64,000 nt of DNA from the NCBI GenBank assembly GCA_015680905.1, contig CM027377.1, positions 18,314,501 through 18,378,500 of the forward strand. Reading direction: 5' to 3'. A program made the translations under genes and the position numbers. Source of the stretch: Coptis chinensis (taxonomy: Eukaryota > Streptophyta > Magnoliopsida > Ranunculales > Ranunculaceae). Positions within the stretch are counted from its first letter, which is position 1. Each line of letters opens with the position of its first letter. The notes beneath the pieces are model-generated. The model did no database searches and had not been told where the DNA came from. It saw nothing but the letters and a program-made list of their open reading frames with translations. Below, one piece after another: positions 9,962 to 21,530 of this stretch.

Positions 9962-11048
9962 TTGCCCAAGAAATGGAGGGATAAGTTGATACAGTTCTTG
10001 TTAGATAATAGAGATGTCTTCGCTTGGACAATAGAGGATGTTACTGGGTTGGACCCAGAGTTCGCATGTCACCATTTACATATGAAAGAGGACGCCAAAC
10101 CTGTGAGGCAAAAGATGTGCAGCATTAGACCAAAATACGTTGAGGGGATCCGGGAAGAGGTCGCTAGATTGAAAGGGAGGGAATAATCCGAGAGGTGGAG
10201 TTCACAAACTAGTTATCTAACATAGTCGCAGTGCCAAAAAATAATGGAAAAGTACGTATGTGCGTGGACTTTACTGATGTAAATCTAGAGTGCCCGAAGG
10301 ATAGTTATCCCATGTTGTGGGTAGATGAGTTGGTGGACTGGACGGCGGATTCAAGATATTTTCTTTCATGGATGCATCGATGGGGTATAACCAGTTCGCG
10401 ATGTATGGGCTAGATCAGGAGAAGACATCATTTGTGGTGGAGAGCGGTACTTATTACTATACGAGGATGCCATTTGGTTTGAAAAATACAGGGTCAACAT
10501 TCTAGTGGTTGGGGGAGAAAATGTTCGAAATCAAGATTTGGAAGGGAATTGAGATTTATATAGACGACATGGTGGAGAAAAGTATGTCAGAAGAGGAACA
10601 TATACACAGGTTGAGAGAGACTTTCGGGATACTGCGTAAATACAACTTGAAGCTGAACCTTGAGAAATGTACTTTCGGGGTGACTACGGGAAAGTTTTTG
10701 GGTTATATCGTTAAGCATAAAGGGATCAAGGCTAATCCTGAGCAGATAAGGTCCCTTGTAGAGATGCCATCTCCGCAGAATGTAAAGAAAGTACAACGGT
10801 TAGCAAGAAGGGTCGCGACACTAAATAGATTCATTTCCAAGTCATCCGATAAATGTAGATCGTTGTACCGTCTGTTAAGGAGCACACCGGATTTCATATG
10901 GACCGCGGAGTGCGAGGAGGCATTCCAGGAGTTGAAAAAATATTTGGGCAAAGCGCCTTTGCTGTCACGGCCTGAGACTGGGGAGAAGTTGTATTTGTAT
11001 TTGGGGGCCACGGAGTATGCAGTCAGCTCAGTTCTAGTTTGGGTGGTA
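9962..11048 (+). pseudogene. Tat element reverse transcriptase and start of RNase H, cut by the CACTA insertion
   Basis: Motifs appear in order across three frames: FAWTIEDVTGLDPEFACHHL (about 10020), VRMCVDFTDVNLECPKDSYP (about 10252), RMPFGLKN (about 10466), the catalytic YIDDM (about 10556), LNLEKCTFGVTTGKFLGY (about 10650) and the start of RNase H near YLYLGATEYAVSSVL (about 10990). The reading stops at 11046-11048 (GTA), the target site of the CACTA element, and resumes at 20735. Stops occur near 10184 and 10213, and frames shift around 10360. Confidence 0.87.
11046..11048. other. Target site duplication of the nested CACTA element (left copy)
   Basis: GTA here is repeated at 20735-20737 on the other side of the CACTA element, as expected for the 3-bp duplications of this superfamily. 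Confidence 0.85.
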
Positions 11049-11136
11049 CACTACACCAGAAAAGGCATTTACTAACGGTTATATCCGTTACTTATATTTT
11101 TACTAACGGTTATATCCGTTAGTTCTGGGGCGTCAC

Positions 11137-11462
11137 TGTTGAGACACCAACTCTAGCTGCCAGACCATTCACTAGACAGACAGCTAGAGCTTTACTCGCA
11201 TCACACACCTATGTGTCCTAAGAGTTTATTTTAAGTAACTTACTATTTATAGAATATTGTTGAATATTGTTTCCTAGTTATAGTAGGAACTGTTAGGTTT
11301 GGACCAATATATAAAAGGTCGTAGGATTGTTCTTTAAGGAAATTGAATTCATATTATAGAAAAAGGTAGTTTTAGTCTCTAATCAAAAGACTATTGGTAG
11401 TCGATCACTAATCAAAGGATCAATTGAATTAATATTTAGACTCAAGAACCGAAGTCTCATCA
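11137..11462 (+). repeat. 5' LTR of the Reina-like element
   Basis: 326 bp. By eye it differs from the 3' LTR by about 13 substitutions and six short indels. A TATA-like ATATATAAAAGG lies near 11310. Confidence 0.92.
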
Positions 11463-11463
11463 T

Positions 11464-11477
11464 CTTGGTAACAGAGC
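11464..11477 (+). other. Primer binding site of the Reina-like element
   Basis: TTGGTAACAGAGCC follows the LTR. It matches the initiator methionine tRNA complement TGGTATCAGAGC with one mismatch. Confidence 0.85.
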
Positions 11478-11515
11478 CAGTCGATTTCTCTCAAATTTTT
11501 TTTTTATTATTCACC

Positions 11516-12400
11516 ATGATGGTTAAAGAACTTGAGGAGATTCTGAGGGAAGACATCACGGATACCCTTGCCACCCACACCACCACGCCGGCAATCACAC
11601 CACCCTCCTCAACAATCTCACCACAAACATGTAGCTCCCGCTTGATAGGGTTGATAATCCTAATCCTATTCCGCTAAACCCTCATCAACGACTTCAACAG
11701 CAGCACAATATCCAGGGACGACCACTTCGCTTGGATTTTCCCCGCTTTGAAGGAGAGGAACACGAAGGATGGATTTTTCAGGTGGAACAGTTTTTAGTTT
11801 GAATCCTATGGCTCTGGCGCAAGGCAAGGTCATCATGGCCTCTATTCATCTCCGTGGGGAGTTAAGCGAATGGTACAGGTGGCTCCATAATTCAATGGGA
11901 GATTTAGCGTGGAATCAATTTTCTAGGGCCCTTTGTAAACGATTTGGTTCGAGAAAAAATCTGGATCCTATGAGTGCAATATCTAAATTGGTGCAAACCG
12001 TACAGATCTCTGCCTATATCTCACAATTTGAAACAATGGGTAACTTGGTTCGGATTTATAAAGAGGCTCACCAAGTCGATCTGTTCCTTTTCGGGACTAA
12101 GAACGATGTATAGGCGGTGTCCGATCTTCTAACACCTACAAGTTTGTCCCATGCTTTTGAGTTAGCATTGTGTCAAGAGGGACGCGATAGTGGCTACTAA
12201 GTCGTTCCATGCAACAACCAATCCCTATCGCCAATATACCAAACACCCTAACCCGACCAATACCCCTAAACCTAACTCCTCAAATCCTTGGCGCCAACGG
12301 AGTTAAACGCCTTTCATGGGTTGAGCAGAGCACGGAGAGAGAAAAAAGGCCTTTGTTTTAACTGTGATGAAATTTATAAGCCGGGCCATCGTTGTATGAC
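11516..12400 (+). pseudogene. Reina-like gag with CCHC zinc knuckle, frameshifted
   Basis: The first in-frame ATG after the primer site is 11516 (MMVKELEEILREDITDTL). The domain continues in other frames with LRLDFPRFEGEEHEGWIFQV (about 11730) and FETMGNLVRIYKEAHQVDLF (about 12030). The zinc knuckle GLCFNCDEIYKPGHRC lies near 12349. At least two frameshifts and stops separate these parts. Confidence 0.8.
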
Positions 12401-14330
12401 AACTCAATTGCTGCTACTAGATCGCATTCTCACGAGCAAGACCAAGAGGGTTTCAACGATGATCAGCGATCCAAAGACCAAGAAGACATCATTCAAGTAT
12501 CTCTACATGCATTTCGAGGGATCATTTGGGTCTAGCACAATGCGCACCTCAGCGATAATTAAGCATACACCTCTATCGATTGCTTTCGTCGAGTCAGGAT
12601 CAACTCACAATTTCATCCATCCAACAGCAGCTCGCCGTTGTGGTCTGTCTATCACCAGTTATGCCACACTCCAAGTAATGATCGCAGATGGTGGATATTT
12701 ACCAAGTAACGGCGTGTGTTCGTGCGTTAAAGTAGAAGTGCAAGGATTTAGTTTCACCACGAATTTCACAGTGCTTGCTATCAAAAGTTGCGACATTGTG
12801 CTTGGCACAAAATGGCTTCGTACACTAGGCTGTATACAATGGGACTTTGGGCAGTTAGTTATGAAATTCTCTGCTAATAACCAAGTCTTTACAATAATGG
12901 GTAATGGTTCCCCATTGGTCAAGCTCATCGACTCTCCAACAATGACAAAGGCAATCCAGCAAGAGAAACAAGTATACCTACAAAGCTTACTTCTTCAATT
13001 TGCTGATATATTTGGAGTCCCACAAAGCTTACCACCTCCTCGAACACATGACCACCGCATACCCCTCCAACCAAATTCCTCACCTGTCAGTGTCAGACCA
13101 TACAGATATCCTCACTTTCAAAAAGCTGAAATCGAAAAAATTGTTAAAGAACTCCAATTGTCAGGTTTTATTCGACCTAGCTCCAGCCCATTCTCTTCAC
13201 CCGTTTTACTAGTCAAGAAAAAGGCGGTTCATAAGCTTTTATCGTTGATTATAGAGCCCTTAATGCCATCACAATCAAAGATTGTTTTCCAATTCGGTTG
13301 TGGACGAGTTATTGGATGAACTTCACAATGCCACAATATTTTCTAAACTTCGACTTAAGGGTTGGCTATCATCTAATTCGGTACATGACAGTGACATTCC
13401 TAAGACAGCATTTAGGACCCATGATGGACACTATGAATTCTTAGTCATGCCCTTTGGCCTCTCTAATGCACACCAGGCAACATTCCAAAGCTTGATGAGC
13501 GAAGTTGTTTCGTCCCTATCTTCGACGGTTCATTATTGGTTTTCTTTGATGACATATTGGTATATAGCAAGGACGAGTCCTCACATGTGCTACACCTCCA
13601 AGAAAGTATTGGAAATATTGCAGACACACAAACTATTTGTCAACGCATCTAAGTGTTCGTTCGGAAAACCCTCTATTGCCTATCTTGGGCACATTATAGA
13701 TGCAACTGGTGTTTCCGTTGACAATGAAAAGATTAACGCAGTGACTTCATGGCCACTTCCGTCCAACATCAAAGAATTACTTGGGTTCCTCGGGTTGACA
13801 GGGTACTATAGAAAATTCGTAAAGGACTATGGCAAGATTAGAGGCCCTCTCACTCAGCTGCTTAAAAAGGATTCATATGAATGCAGTCCTGTAGCCACTG
13901 TTGCATTTAACGACCTCAAACTTGCTCTGACAACAACCCCAGTGTTGGCTTTACCAGATTTTACCATGGAATTCTATATTGAATGCGATGCTTCAGGACA
14001 TGGTTTGGGTGCAGCTTTAATGCAAAAGGGCAGGCCACTTGCTTATTTCAGTAAGGCATTAGCAGGAAGAAATCTGTCTCTACCTATCTACGATAAAGGA
14101 AATCTTTGCGATCATTGCCGCGGTACAAAAGTGGAGACCACCTGGGGGGGCCGCCATTTCAAGATCTTCACAGACCATAGAACGTTGAAATACTTCAACG
14201 AGCAACGATTAAATTCGTTAGAGCAGCAAAAGTGGGTATCCAAACTTTTAGGATATGATTATGAGATATGTTTCGCGGCGGCAAGCACAATCAATCTGGC
14301 GATGCTTTGTCAAGGTTCCTTCAAGTCAGT
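12400..14330 (+). pseudogene. Reina-like protease, reverse transcriptase and RNase H
   Basis: Protease: FVESGSTHNFIHP near 12587 (active-site Asp replaced by Glu) and VLGTKWLRTLG. Reverse transcriptase: SGFIRPSSSPFSSPVLLVKK (about 13165), EFLVMPFGLSNA (about 13438), and the catalytic FDDIL readable near 13545 only in a shifted frame. Then KCSFGKPSIAYLGHII and FLGLTGYYRKFVKDYGK. RNase H: FYIECDASGHGLGAALMQ (about 13973) and FKIFTDHRTLKYFNEQ. Frame changes near 13230-13310 and around the FDDIL motif inactivate the polyprotein. Confidence 0.87.
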
Positions 14331-14404
14331 GAAGTACTCGCACTCTCCGCCCTATACTGGACAGTTTGACAGAAATAGCAACATAATGTTCTTCCCACCC
14401 TGCC

Positions 14405-15660
14405 ATGCAAGCCTTAATAGACGCCATCACGCGAGATCCATCTTCACGTAAGTTCTTCACTTATGAGGCTAACACCTTGCGCTATAAACGACGATTGGTA
14501 GTAGCCCCCCATTCTCAGTGGTGTAACAAATTGCTAGAAGAATTCCATGCCTCTCCTGCAGCAGGACACTCTGGAATTCTAAGGACCTACAAGCGACTTC
14601 AAACAAGTTTTTTCTGGCATGGAATGAAGACTTCAATTAAAGCTTTTATTGCTCGTTGTGATATTTGTCAAAGAAACAAGGCAGAATCTGTGGCTCCTCC
14701 AGGATTACTTAACCCACTACCAGTACCTGAAGATGTTTGGATCGACCTATCTATGGACTTCATTGAAGGTCTACCTCGTTCGCACAACAAAACAGTCATT
14801 CTTGTGGTGGTTGACAGGCTCTCTAAATATGCTCATTTTAGCCATTGCACATCCCTATCTGCCAAGCAAGATTCTTTGAGATTTTTGTTCGAGACATTGT
14901 CAAGCTTCATGGACCTCGAGGTCAATGTAAGTGATTGTGACCCTATATTTATAGGTAATTTTTGGGGAGTCTTTTTTCGTTACAAAACACAAAGTTATTG
15001 TCGCATTTCTCAAAGATATCACCCACAATCGGCCGGTCAAACAGAGGTAACAAATAGGATTTTGGAATGCTACCTAAGATGTTTTCGCGGTGTGTGACCG
15101 TCTACTTGGGTTACATTTCTTCCCTGGGCAGAATGGTGGTATAATTCTACCTATCAGGCTACAATCAAGATGACTCCGTTTGAAGCAGTTTATAACAGAA
15201 CTCCGCCTTCGATTCTATAGCACATACCAGGCACAACCGATGTTCATGCAGTAGACGTAAACCTACATAGCAGAGATGACACCTTGAGGATTCTAAAGAA
15301 AAATATGATTGCAGCTCAAAAGCGTATGAAGATTTTGGCAGACACCAAGTGAACAGAACGCGAGTTTGATTTAGATGACTGGGTCTACTTAAGATTACAG
15401 AAGTATAGGCAAACAACTGCTGCCTCTCAAGCTTATACTAAACTATCTCCAAAGTTTCACGGACCATTTAAAATTATCCGAAAATTGGAGCGATGGCATA
15501 CAAATTACGATTACCATCGGGTTGCAAGATTCATCCAGTTTTTCATGTCTCTTTATTAAAAAGAGGTCCTTGGGGCAAATCAACCTGTTTGAGATGACCT
15601 AGTTCGGCCCGACAAGTACAACTTGGATTCCACACCAAATTTTAGAGACGCAGCTCACTA
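14405..15660 (+). pseudogene. Reina-like integrase
   Basis: The HHCC zinc finger is visible as HASPAAGHSGILRTYKR and CDICQRNKAE. The catalytic core has SMDFIEGLPRS, VSDCDPIFIGNFW and GQTEVTNRILECYLR, giving the three acidic residues (D, D, E). The core loses frame after about 15095, with stop codons at about 15097 and 15219, but similarity continues to the C-terminal part (about 15350-15560). Confidence 0.85.
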
Positions 15661-15664
15661 ATGA

Positions 15665-15790
15665 AGGTACAATGGAGTGGTTAGTGCAATGGGAAGGATT
15701 TTCATCGACGAGGCTACTTGGGAAGATTCTTCCCAACCGATGCGCGGCGATTTTTCCTCGGCTTAAGCCTTGCGGTCAAGCCTTGTTTGT
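15665..15790 (+). pseudogene. Chromodomain at the C-terminus of the Reina-like integrase
   Basis: The frame at 15672 reads MEWLVQWEGFSSTRL. In the neighbouring frame the sequence continues EATWEDS. Together these are the hallmark of the chromodomain that directs chromovirus integration. One indel breaks the domain. Confidence 0.75.
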
Positions 15791-15802
15791 AGAGCGCGGG
15801 GA
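15791..15802 (+). other. Polypurine tract of the Reina-like element
   Basis: AGAGCGCGGGGA lies directly before the 3' LTR (start 15803), where the plus-strand primer is expected. Confidence 0.7.
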
Positions 15803-16130
15803 TGTTGAGACACCAACTCCAGCTGCCAGACCATTCACCAGACAAACAGCTAGAGCACTACGCGCATCTCACACCTATGTGTCCTAAGAATTTATTTTAA
15901 GTAACTTACTATTTATAGAATATTGTTGAATATTGTTTCCTAGTTATAGTAGGAAATTGTTAGGGTTTGGACCAATATATAAAGGTCATAGGATTGTTCT
16001 TTAAGGGAAATTGAATTCATATTATAGAAAAAGGTAGTTTTAGTCTCTAATCAAAAGACTATTGGTAGCTGATCACTAATCAAAGGATCAATTCGAATTA
16101 ATATTTAGACTCAAGAACTGAGTCTCATCA
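15803..16130 (+). repeat. 3' LTR of the Reina-like element
   Basis: 328 bp, TGTTGAGACACCAACTCCAG...GTCTCATCA, followed by the target duplication GTCAC. Confidence 0.92.
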
Positions 16131-17172
16131 GTCACTCTCACTTAGGCCTAATTTAGTAATGGATATAACCATTACTGATAATAATTTTAGTAATGGTTAT
16201 ATCCATTACTAAAATTCTTTGTAACAGATAGGCAATTGTTGGTAGCCCGATTAAATTTGTCATGTCTAACGGATATATCCGTTAGTAATGGACGTGTTAT
16301 TTACTTAACTATTATTTGTAACGGAAATATCCGTTACTAATGGTCGATATATTTTTAAAAAAAATCAATTTTAATTTTGGGGATACTTGCACCCCCTACA
16401 AGAAAAAGTTAGTACTCCACATGACTTTAGGTTGGCATCCACTGTACACTACCAAATCTTATAAAACATACAACTTTTATAAAAAATAAATAAAAATCAA
16501 CCCAAGTAATAACAATATAAAACCACTTATATTCATCCACAAATTACACCAACTCTACCATTCAAATAATTCAACAAATATATATACTGCAACCTCAACG
16601 ATGAACTTCAAACAATACTTTTAGTGTATTTTATTCATCCAAAACTCATATATTTAACCAAAACATTTTATTTATCCACATGCTATACCAAATTGTACCA
16701 AAAACAACTAGCAAATGGTAAGTAGTACAGTGCTTGAATAAAACTCAGAGATTCCCAAAACCAAAATTTCATGTCGATTGTTGCATGTAATTCCATTTGA
16801 AGCCGATTCCACAAGACCTACATACGCACAATAGTATAAGCACTTAACAAGCAGTCTAACTTGTCATTTAATAGAAAGTGGCTCTCACATAATTTGTCAT
16901 TTATAACAATACATCACATATAGACATGAAGCCAACCTTAAAAGATGATGAATGTTGTACTAGGTTTAAGCAGAAATTGGTGCGTGATACTATTAAGAAA
17001 ATAAAAGTGATAATCTAACTATTACATAAATAAAACAAAAGATAGTGATATATACCTTGAGAAGTATACCATAGTCAATTAGAAAAATTTAGCTCACAAA
17101 TCTCCATGTCTTCCATAAAATCTGAAAAAAAAAGAGCAATGCCATCTCAATTAGCATACTTTTTCAAGCAAC

Positions 17173-20100
17173 CATGACCTCACTATTATGAGGTGAATAT
17201 TCCCCTTCAACTAACTTAAGCATTTTGTCATATATTTCCTTAAAATTCTCTCCAATGAACTTAAATTTCGAACACAATTTAACAATTAATAGCATGGTGC
17301 AAAAGAAAAATTAAGGCATCATATCATAACATAACTAGAAAGTGTTAAGTATTTAACAAATTTGCAACTAACAAAAGTATTGTTTCTCATTCATTCAAGC
17401 GCTTTAACAACTTACAAGATGAACACAAGATAGAATACTGAGATAGAAAAGCACAAATAAATAACTACACCTCGTGTATAACTCATAAGTTCATATGAAC
17501 TTATATATCCCCTGTTGGGCCTTAATGCTTGTGTTGACATGAATAAGGAACAAACTAAATTTATAATAAACATGTCCCTTAACAGATGAACAACTTGAAA
17601 TATTACTAAATAGAAGTGAGAAAAAAAAACATAAGTACACATCAACAAATTGCTTCTTCAGCCATATGATTACCTACAACTCAAAAAAAACTTTTATCCC
17701 CTTAATGACATCCACTTCCTCTTTGTTTGACATAACTTGGTGAACCACTAATAGAAAATAATAACTTTAATATCATTTTAAAACAACAAAAAGAAACAAA
17801 AAGAAAGACCTACTAACATGGTAAATTGGTCGGGAATAAATTGAGCATAACTTTTGCAAAGAGAAAATGTACCTCATAGCTTCCTTGAATCATGAAGAAT
17901 ACCCGTAATAGTTGAGGATAATCTACGCAGTCCCCAACCAACATCATCAGATAAGATGGTACAACTGCCCCGAAACACTTGACTTTCTCCTGCATAACAA
18001 AATTAAAAGCACTGAAAAAAGACCAACCATCGTCAGCTTCAATCAGTTCCTAATAACAAAGTATGAGAACAAATGCTACAATATTCAGTATACCAATCCC
18101 ACTCCAAGAAAACTTATCATAGCAAGATTTAAGATCTTATGACAATTAGAACAAGGTCCAAGACTATGACAAGTTTAAGCCCGTCCAAATTGCATCCCAC
18201 CCTTACATCAACTGCTGGTGGAGAAGTAGAATTGTCTACACCTGTGAAACAGTGAGAAGAAGCTGGCAAACATGACATATGGCTCACCAAGATATATAAA
18301 AATTTCTAGCACATCTGCAGCCTGTGGACAAACCTGTAAAAAATCTTGGCGATAAGAAACGTTATAGAGCTTGATATATGGAAACTAAGAACTTCAGCAA
18401 CAAAAATAAATTTTAATCCTGCCAGTCCCTTCTACTTCTCTAAATTTATCGAGCTCTTACATCCTTTGGAAATTATCTTGGAAACCCAAGTGCATATTTC
18501 AAAGTAAATTTCGATTAAAATGGGTTCTGTTTACATCCTTGTAAAGCAAATAGCAAGATCGGTTTTTTCCAAGTGCGACATACCAGAAAAAGTTGACAAG
18601 AAGGTTAAGGTTGATTACAAAACTTCAATGCCAATTGACTTGAACTACACCTTGTTGTAAAGCGAACTCCGCCACCATATGCAAAATGCGGTGAAATCTA
18701 TCCAAGCTAATGAAACCACTTACCATTGGGGAACAAATGGTGCCATCCAGATAGCATCACTAGCTTCAATTTGGATACTGTTTCAAGAGAACAGTTTCAA
18801 CGGTTAAAATATCACGATAAATGAATTACTATGAAATATAATATTCATGGCAGTAACATAAGCTCCACAGGAAAGTGAGCGATCCATATAATGTATAGCA
18901 CCCAATGTAGATGCAAATAGTAGGAATATCATACACAGAACGTTGCATCAAAAGTCGATCCAACTAAATGCAAGAAACAAAAAGACATGGTTCTTACCAG
19001 TTATCTCCCAAACAGTAAATGTCTTGTCCCTCTAAAAGCAACAACCCATGATGATTATAATGAAGTTCCTGGGGGGGGGGACAAAAGGTAAAAAAAGAAG
19101 CAACATGTTGCATTTGCCATCTAGAACAGCATGAAATGCCTTCAGAATGCAACTTGGCTGTAACATTAAAGAAAGAACCCCAGACAATATTCGATGTAGC
19201 CAGACAAAGAAAAAGATATCATACCTTTAAATTAAGAAACTCTCCAGGTCATACGAGAAAAAGATATCATACCTTGTAAAACCACTTGTTCTCTGGAAAC
19301 ATGTGTTACTAGAGGCAGTTTGGTGCACATATGTGGCATGAGCTCAGAAAACTTCATTTGCAAAAAAAATGGAAAATTTTAACCAGAGTCAACTAATTCC
19401 TTTTAATCTAGGTTAACAAACTGATCATCCCTCATATTGTTTTCCAGACACATTTTTCTTTACATTACAAAAGAATAAAACAACATTGCAATATATAATT
19501 TCATGGATTGAGCTCAAAGCTCAGGCATTCACACAAATAGGGACAGGGACAAATATGTACAACGATTTGTTGAACCCTTTGCTTTTGCAATGTTCTCGGC
19601 ATAGGAATTCTGAAAAGAAAGCACCACCCAGACATACATTATAAGCTTATCACTAAACAGAATAATACTGTCATGGCTTCAACATTGTCAATGATAAGAT
19701 ATGATGCCCTCTTGTAATCTTTATCTGCGTCATCCATCATTTCTTTGGCATGCTCATTGAGTGAACTGTTTGTACAACAACATGATTATAAATAAAATTC
19801 ACAAGTGTACATCAAAGCTTTATTCCATCAACCATATTCAGAATTCATGTACAAACATAACCTCAAAGAAGTTCAGCACGCTTACATGATAATACAATTT
19901 CACTAAAACTCACTTCACTTCTTATGATTGGTGAATTAATAATAATTTTCAGGTAAAAACTTAATGTGAACAAATCAAACATAAATGTTGTCAAACAGTT
20001 CGGTTTATCATTGAAAACTCAACACCAAACCCCAATCAAATTCATATGAGTTACAAGATTCCATAAGAATTCATTTAAATGTAATGAAGGAAAATTAAAT

Positions 20101-20335
20101 CAACGATTCCAACGGCCCCCAAACAGTTCAGATATCTGATCTAAAAACTAATTGACAAAATGAAATATCAAATTGATGCCGAGAAATAGAAATTTCACCT
20201 TGAATCGTTTAGAGAGTCAAGAATGAGAAGCTTCGAACTCTTCACAAATCTCAGATTGATAAAGGTCAATACTTCGCTTAATTTTTCGCTTTCCCTCTCA
20301 ACACATGACTGTAATGCAATTTTTAGCGGCGACAT
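17173..20335 (-). pseudogene. Unidentified multi-exon gene carried inside the CACTA element
   Basis: On the minus strand the first exon starts at ATG 20335 (MSPLKIALQSCVERESEKLS...) and ends at 20199 before a GTGAAA donor. The next block (about 19769-19670) joins in phase after a CAG acceptor and reads SLNEHAKEMMDDADKDYKRA. A third (about 19606-19550) reads NSYAENIAKAKGSTNR, also in phase. Further exon-like blocks lie near 19330-19270, 19085-19015, 18785-18725, 18330-18200 and 17990-17868. A last block reads FKFIGENFKEIYDKMLKLVE and ends at a stop near 17173. The consistent splice phases of the first three exons argue for a real gene structure. I do not recognise the family, and it has none of the CACTA transposase motifs I know. 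The likeliest explanation is a captured host gene or fragment, but a transposon-own gene is possible. The exons after the third are less certain. Confidence 0.5.
19071..19081. repeat. Poly-G tract
   Basis: A run of about ten G at a position where the minus-strand gene would have an intron end or splice acceptor. Such runs are prone to assembly error. Confidence 0.8.
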
Positions 20336-20734
20336 ATCTAAAAGTAAGACAAAGTTGGAGAGAATTGAAAGGGGTTTACGGGTAGAGAGATAGAGAATTA
20401 ACTGGCTAGGGTTTATGGGAGAGAGAGAGAGAGAGAGAAAGGAGAAAATGTGAAAAACTGAAAAAAGTGGAGGTCGGGTGCGTGACCATTCCCCGTTTCA
20501 TATTTTCATTTTTTTTTTGTTTATATATTTTTTTTTTGTTTTAGTGGTTTACTAACGGATAAAAACGTTAGATAACCGTGACCAATTCATTAAAAATTAT
20601 GAAAACTATTATTATAGATATTTTCTAACGATTGTCCACATCACTAACGGATATATCAGGATCTGATTAATATGATTATAACCGTTACTAACTTAAAATT
20701 GGCACTGTTAGAAAATGACAGTTTTGGTGTAGTG

Positions 20735-20737
20735 GTA
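20735..20737. other. Target site duplication of the nested CACTA element (right copy)
   Basis: GTA matches 11046-11048 on the left side. Confidence 0.85.
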
Positions 20738-20978
20738 GACAAGATGGAGAAGCTGGTATATTTTCAGAGCAAGACTTTGTTAGATGCAGAGATGCGATAC
20801 AGTAGGATTGAGAGGTATGTCTTCGCATTAGTTTTCTCAACCTTGAAGCTGAAACCCTACTTTAAAGCGCATGTGGTGGTAGTGGTGACGAATTTGCCTC
20901 TGAGACAAGCACTGGAGACAGAAAAATCTGGTAAAATGTTGAAGTGGGCAGTGATGCTGAGTTCCTATAAGATATAAT
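20738..20978 (+). pseudogene. Tat element RNase H, continuation after the CACTA insertion
   Basis: Reading resumes as DKMEKLVYFQSKTLLDAEMR and IERYVFALVFSTLKLKPYF, the part of the Ty3 RNase H domain that follows the segment ending at 11048. TNLPLRQALETEKSGKMLKW completes it. A stop at about 20975 interrupts the link to the next domain. Confidence 0.85.
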
Positions 20979-21010
20979 ATTAGATAAGGACAGCGAAAAA
21001 GGCGCAGGCG

Positions 21011-21518
21011 ATGGTTGAGTTTCTGGCAGAGTTTCCCACAGAGGATCCCACATGGGGAGAAGAAATGGTTATGAAACTAGAGAGGGAGGGTGAACCAGAC
21101 CTCCTAGGCCCGTGGGATAAGAAGAATGGGTGGAGGGTATTCGCGGATGGATTGGCTACCGATGCATGTAGCGGCATAGGAGTCGTGTTAGTTACACATG
21201 ATAATGGCAGAATAGAGCAAACCATGAAACTAGGGTTCACGGGGACCACATAATGAAGCAGAGTACGAAGCGGTGATAGCAGGATTGAGAATGGCCGAAG
21301 ATTTGGGAGTGAAGGAGTTGACAGTATATTCTTATTCAAACTTAGTGGTGTGTCAAGCGAATGGAGGGTTCGCCGCACGATGCCCCAGGATGGCAAGATA
21401 TTTGGATGTGGTGCGTAAACGATCTACAAAGTTCACAAAAATCCGTTTCCTTCATTTAGGCCGTGGAGAGAACAGACACGCCGATGCCCTGGCATATGTA
21501 GCAGCCGCAATTCCCTGA
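21011..21518 (+). pseudogene. Tat element second (archaeal-type) RNase H
   Basis: FADGLATDACSGIGVVLV corresponds to the D-G-x-x motif of an aRNase H (usual DGS). NEAEYEAVIAGLRMAEDLGV (across a frameshift near 21252) carries the catalytic Glu. VVCQANGGFAARCPRMARYL and GRGENRHADALAYVA complete the fold. A second RNase H acquired downstream of the Ty3-type one is characteristic of the Tat lineage. One frameshift near 21250 breaks it. Confidence 0.85.
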
Positions 21519-21530
21519 TCGAAAGAAAGA

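Larger units (their letters stand above)
11137..16130 (+). mobile_element. Ty3/Gypsy chromovirus (Reina-like), nested in the CACTA element
   Basis: LTRs of 326 and 328 bp start TGTTGAGACACCAACTC and end GTCTCATCA. A perfect 5-bp duplication GTCAC flanks the element (11132-11136 and 16131-16135). A methionine-initiator-type primer site, one pol reading frame ending in a chromodomain, and a total size of 4,994 bp fit the Reina clade of chromoviruses. Multiple frameshifts show it is defective. Confidence 0.93.
11049..20734 (-). mobile_element. CACTA (En/Spm) transposon nested in the Tat element
   Basis: The left end CACTACACCAGAAAA (11049) and the right end, TTTTGGTGTAGTG (ending 20734), are inverted copies. 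A 3-bp duplication GTA flanks it. Subterminal repeats of the type TAACGGATATATCCGTTA and its variants occur at 11070-11125, 16150-16350 and 20550-20700. Minus the nested chromovirus it is about 4.7 kb. No transposase domain was recognised; instead the interior has exon-like blocks of an unidentified gene on the minus strand. It is therefore probably non-autonomous. Confidence 0.92.

Noticed and set aside
18519..18659. Forward ORF in the CACTA interior (MGSVYILVKQIARSV...)
   Set aside because: It is short, lies on the opposite strand to the consistent exon series, and has no family resemblance.
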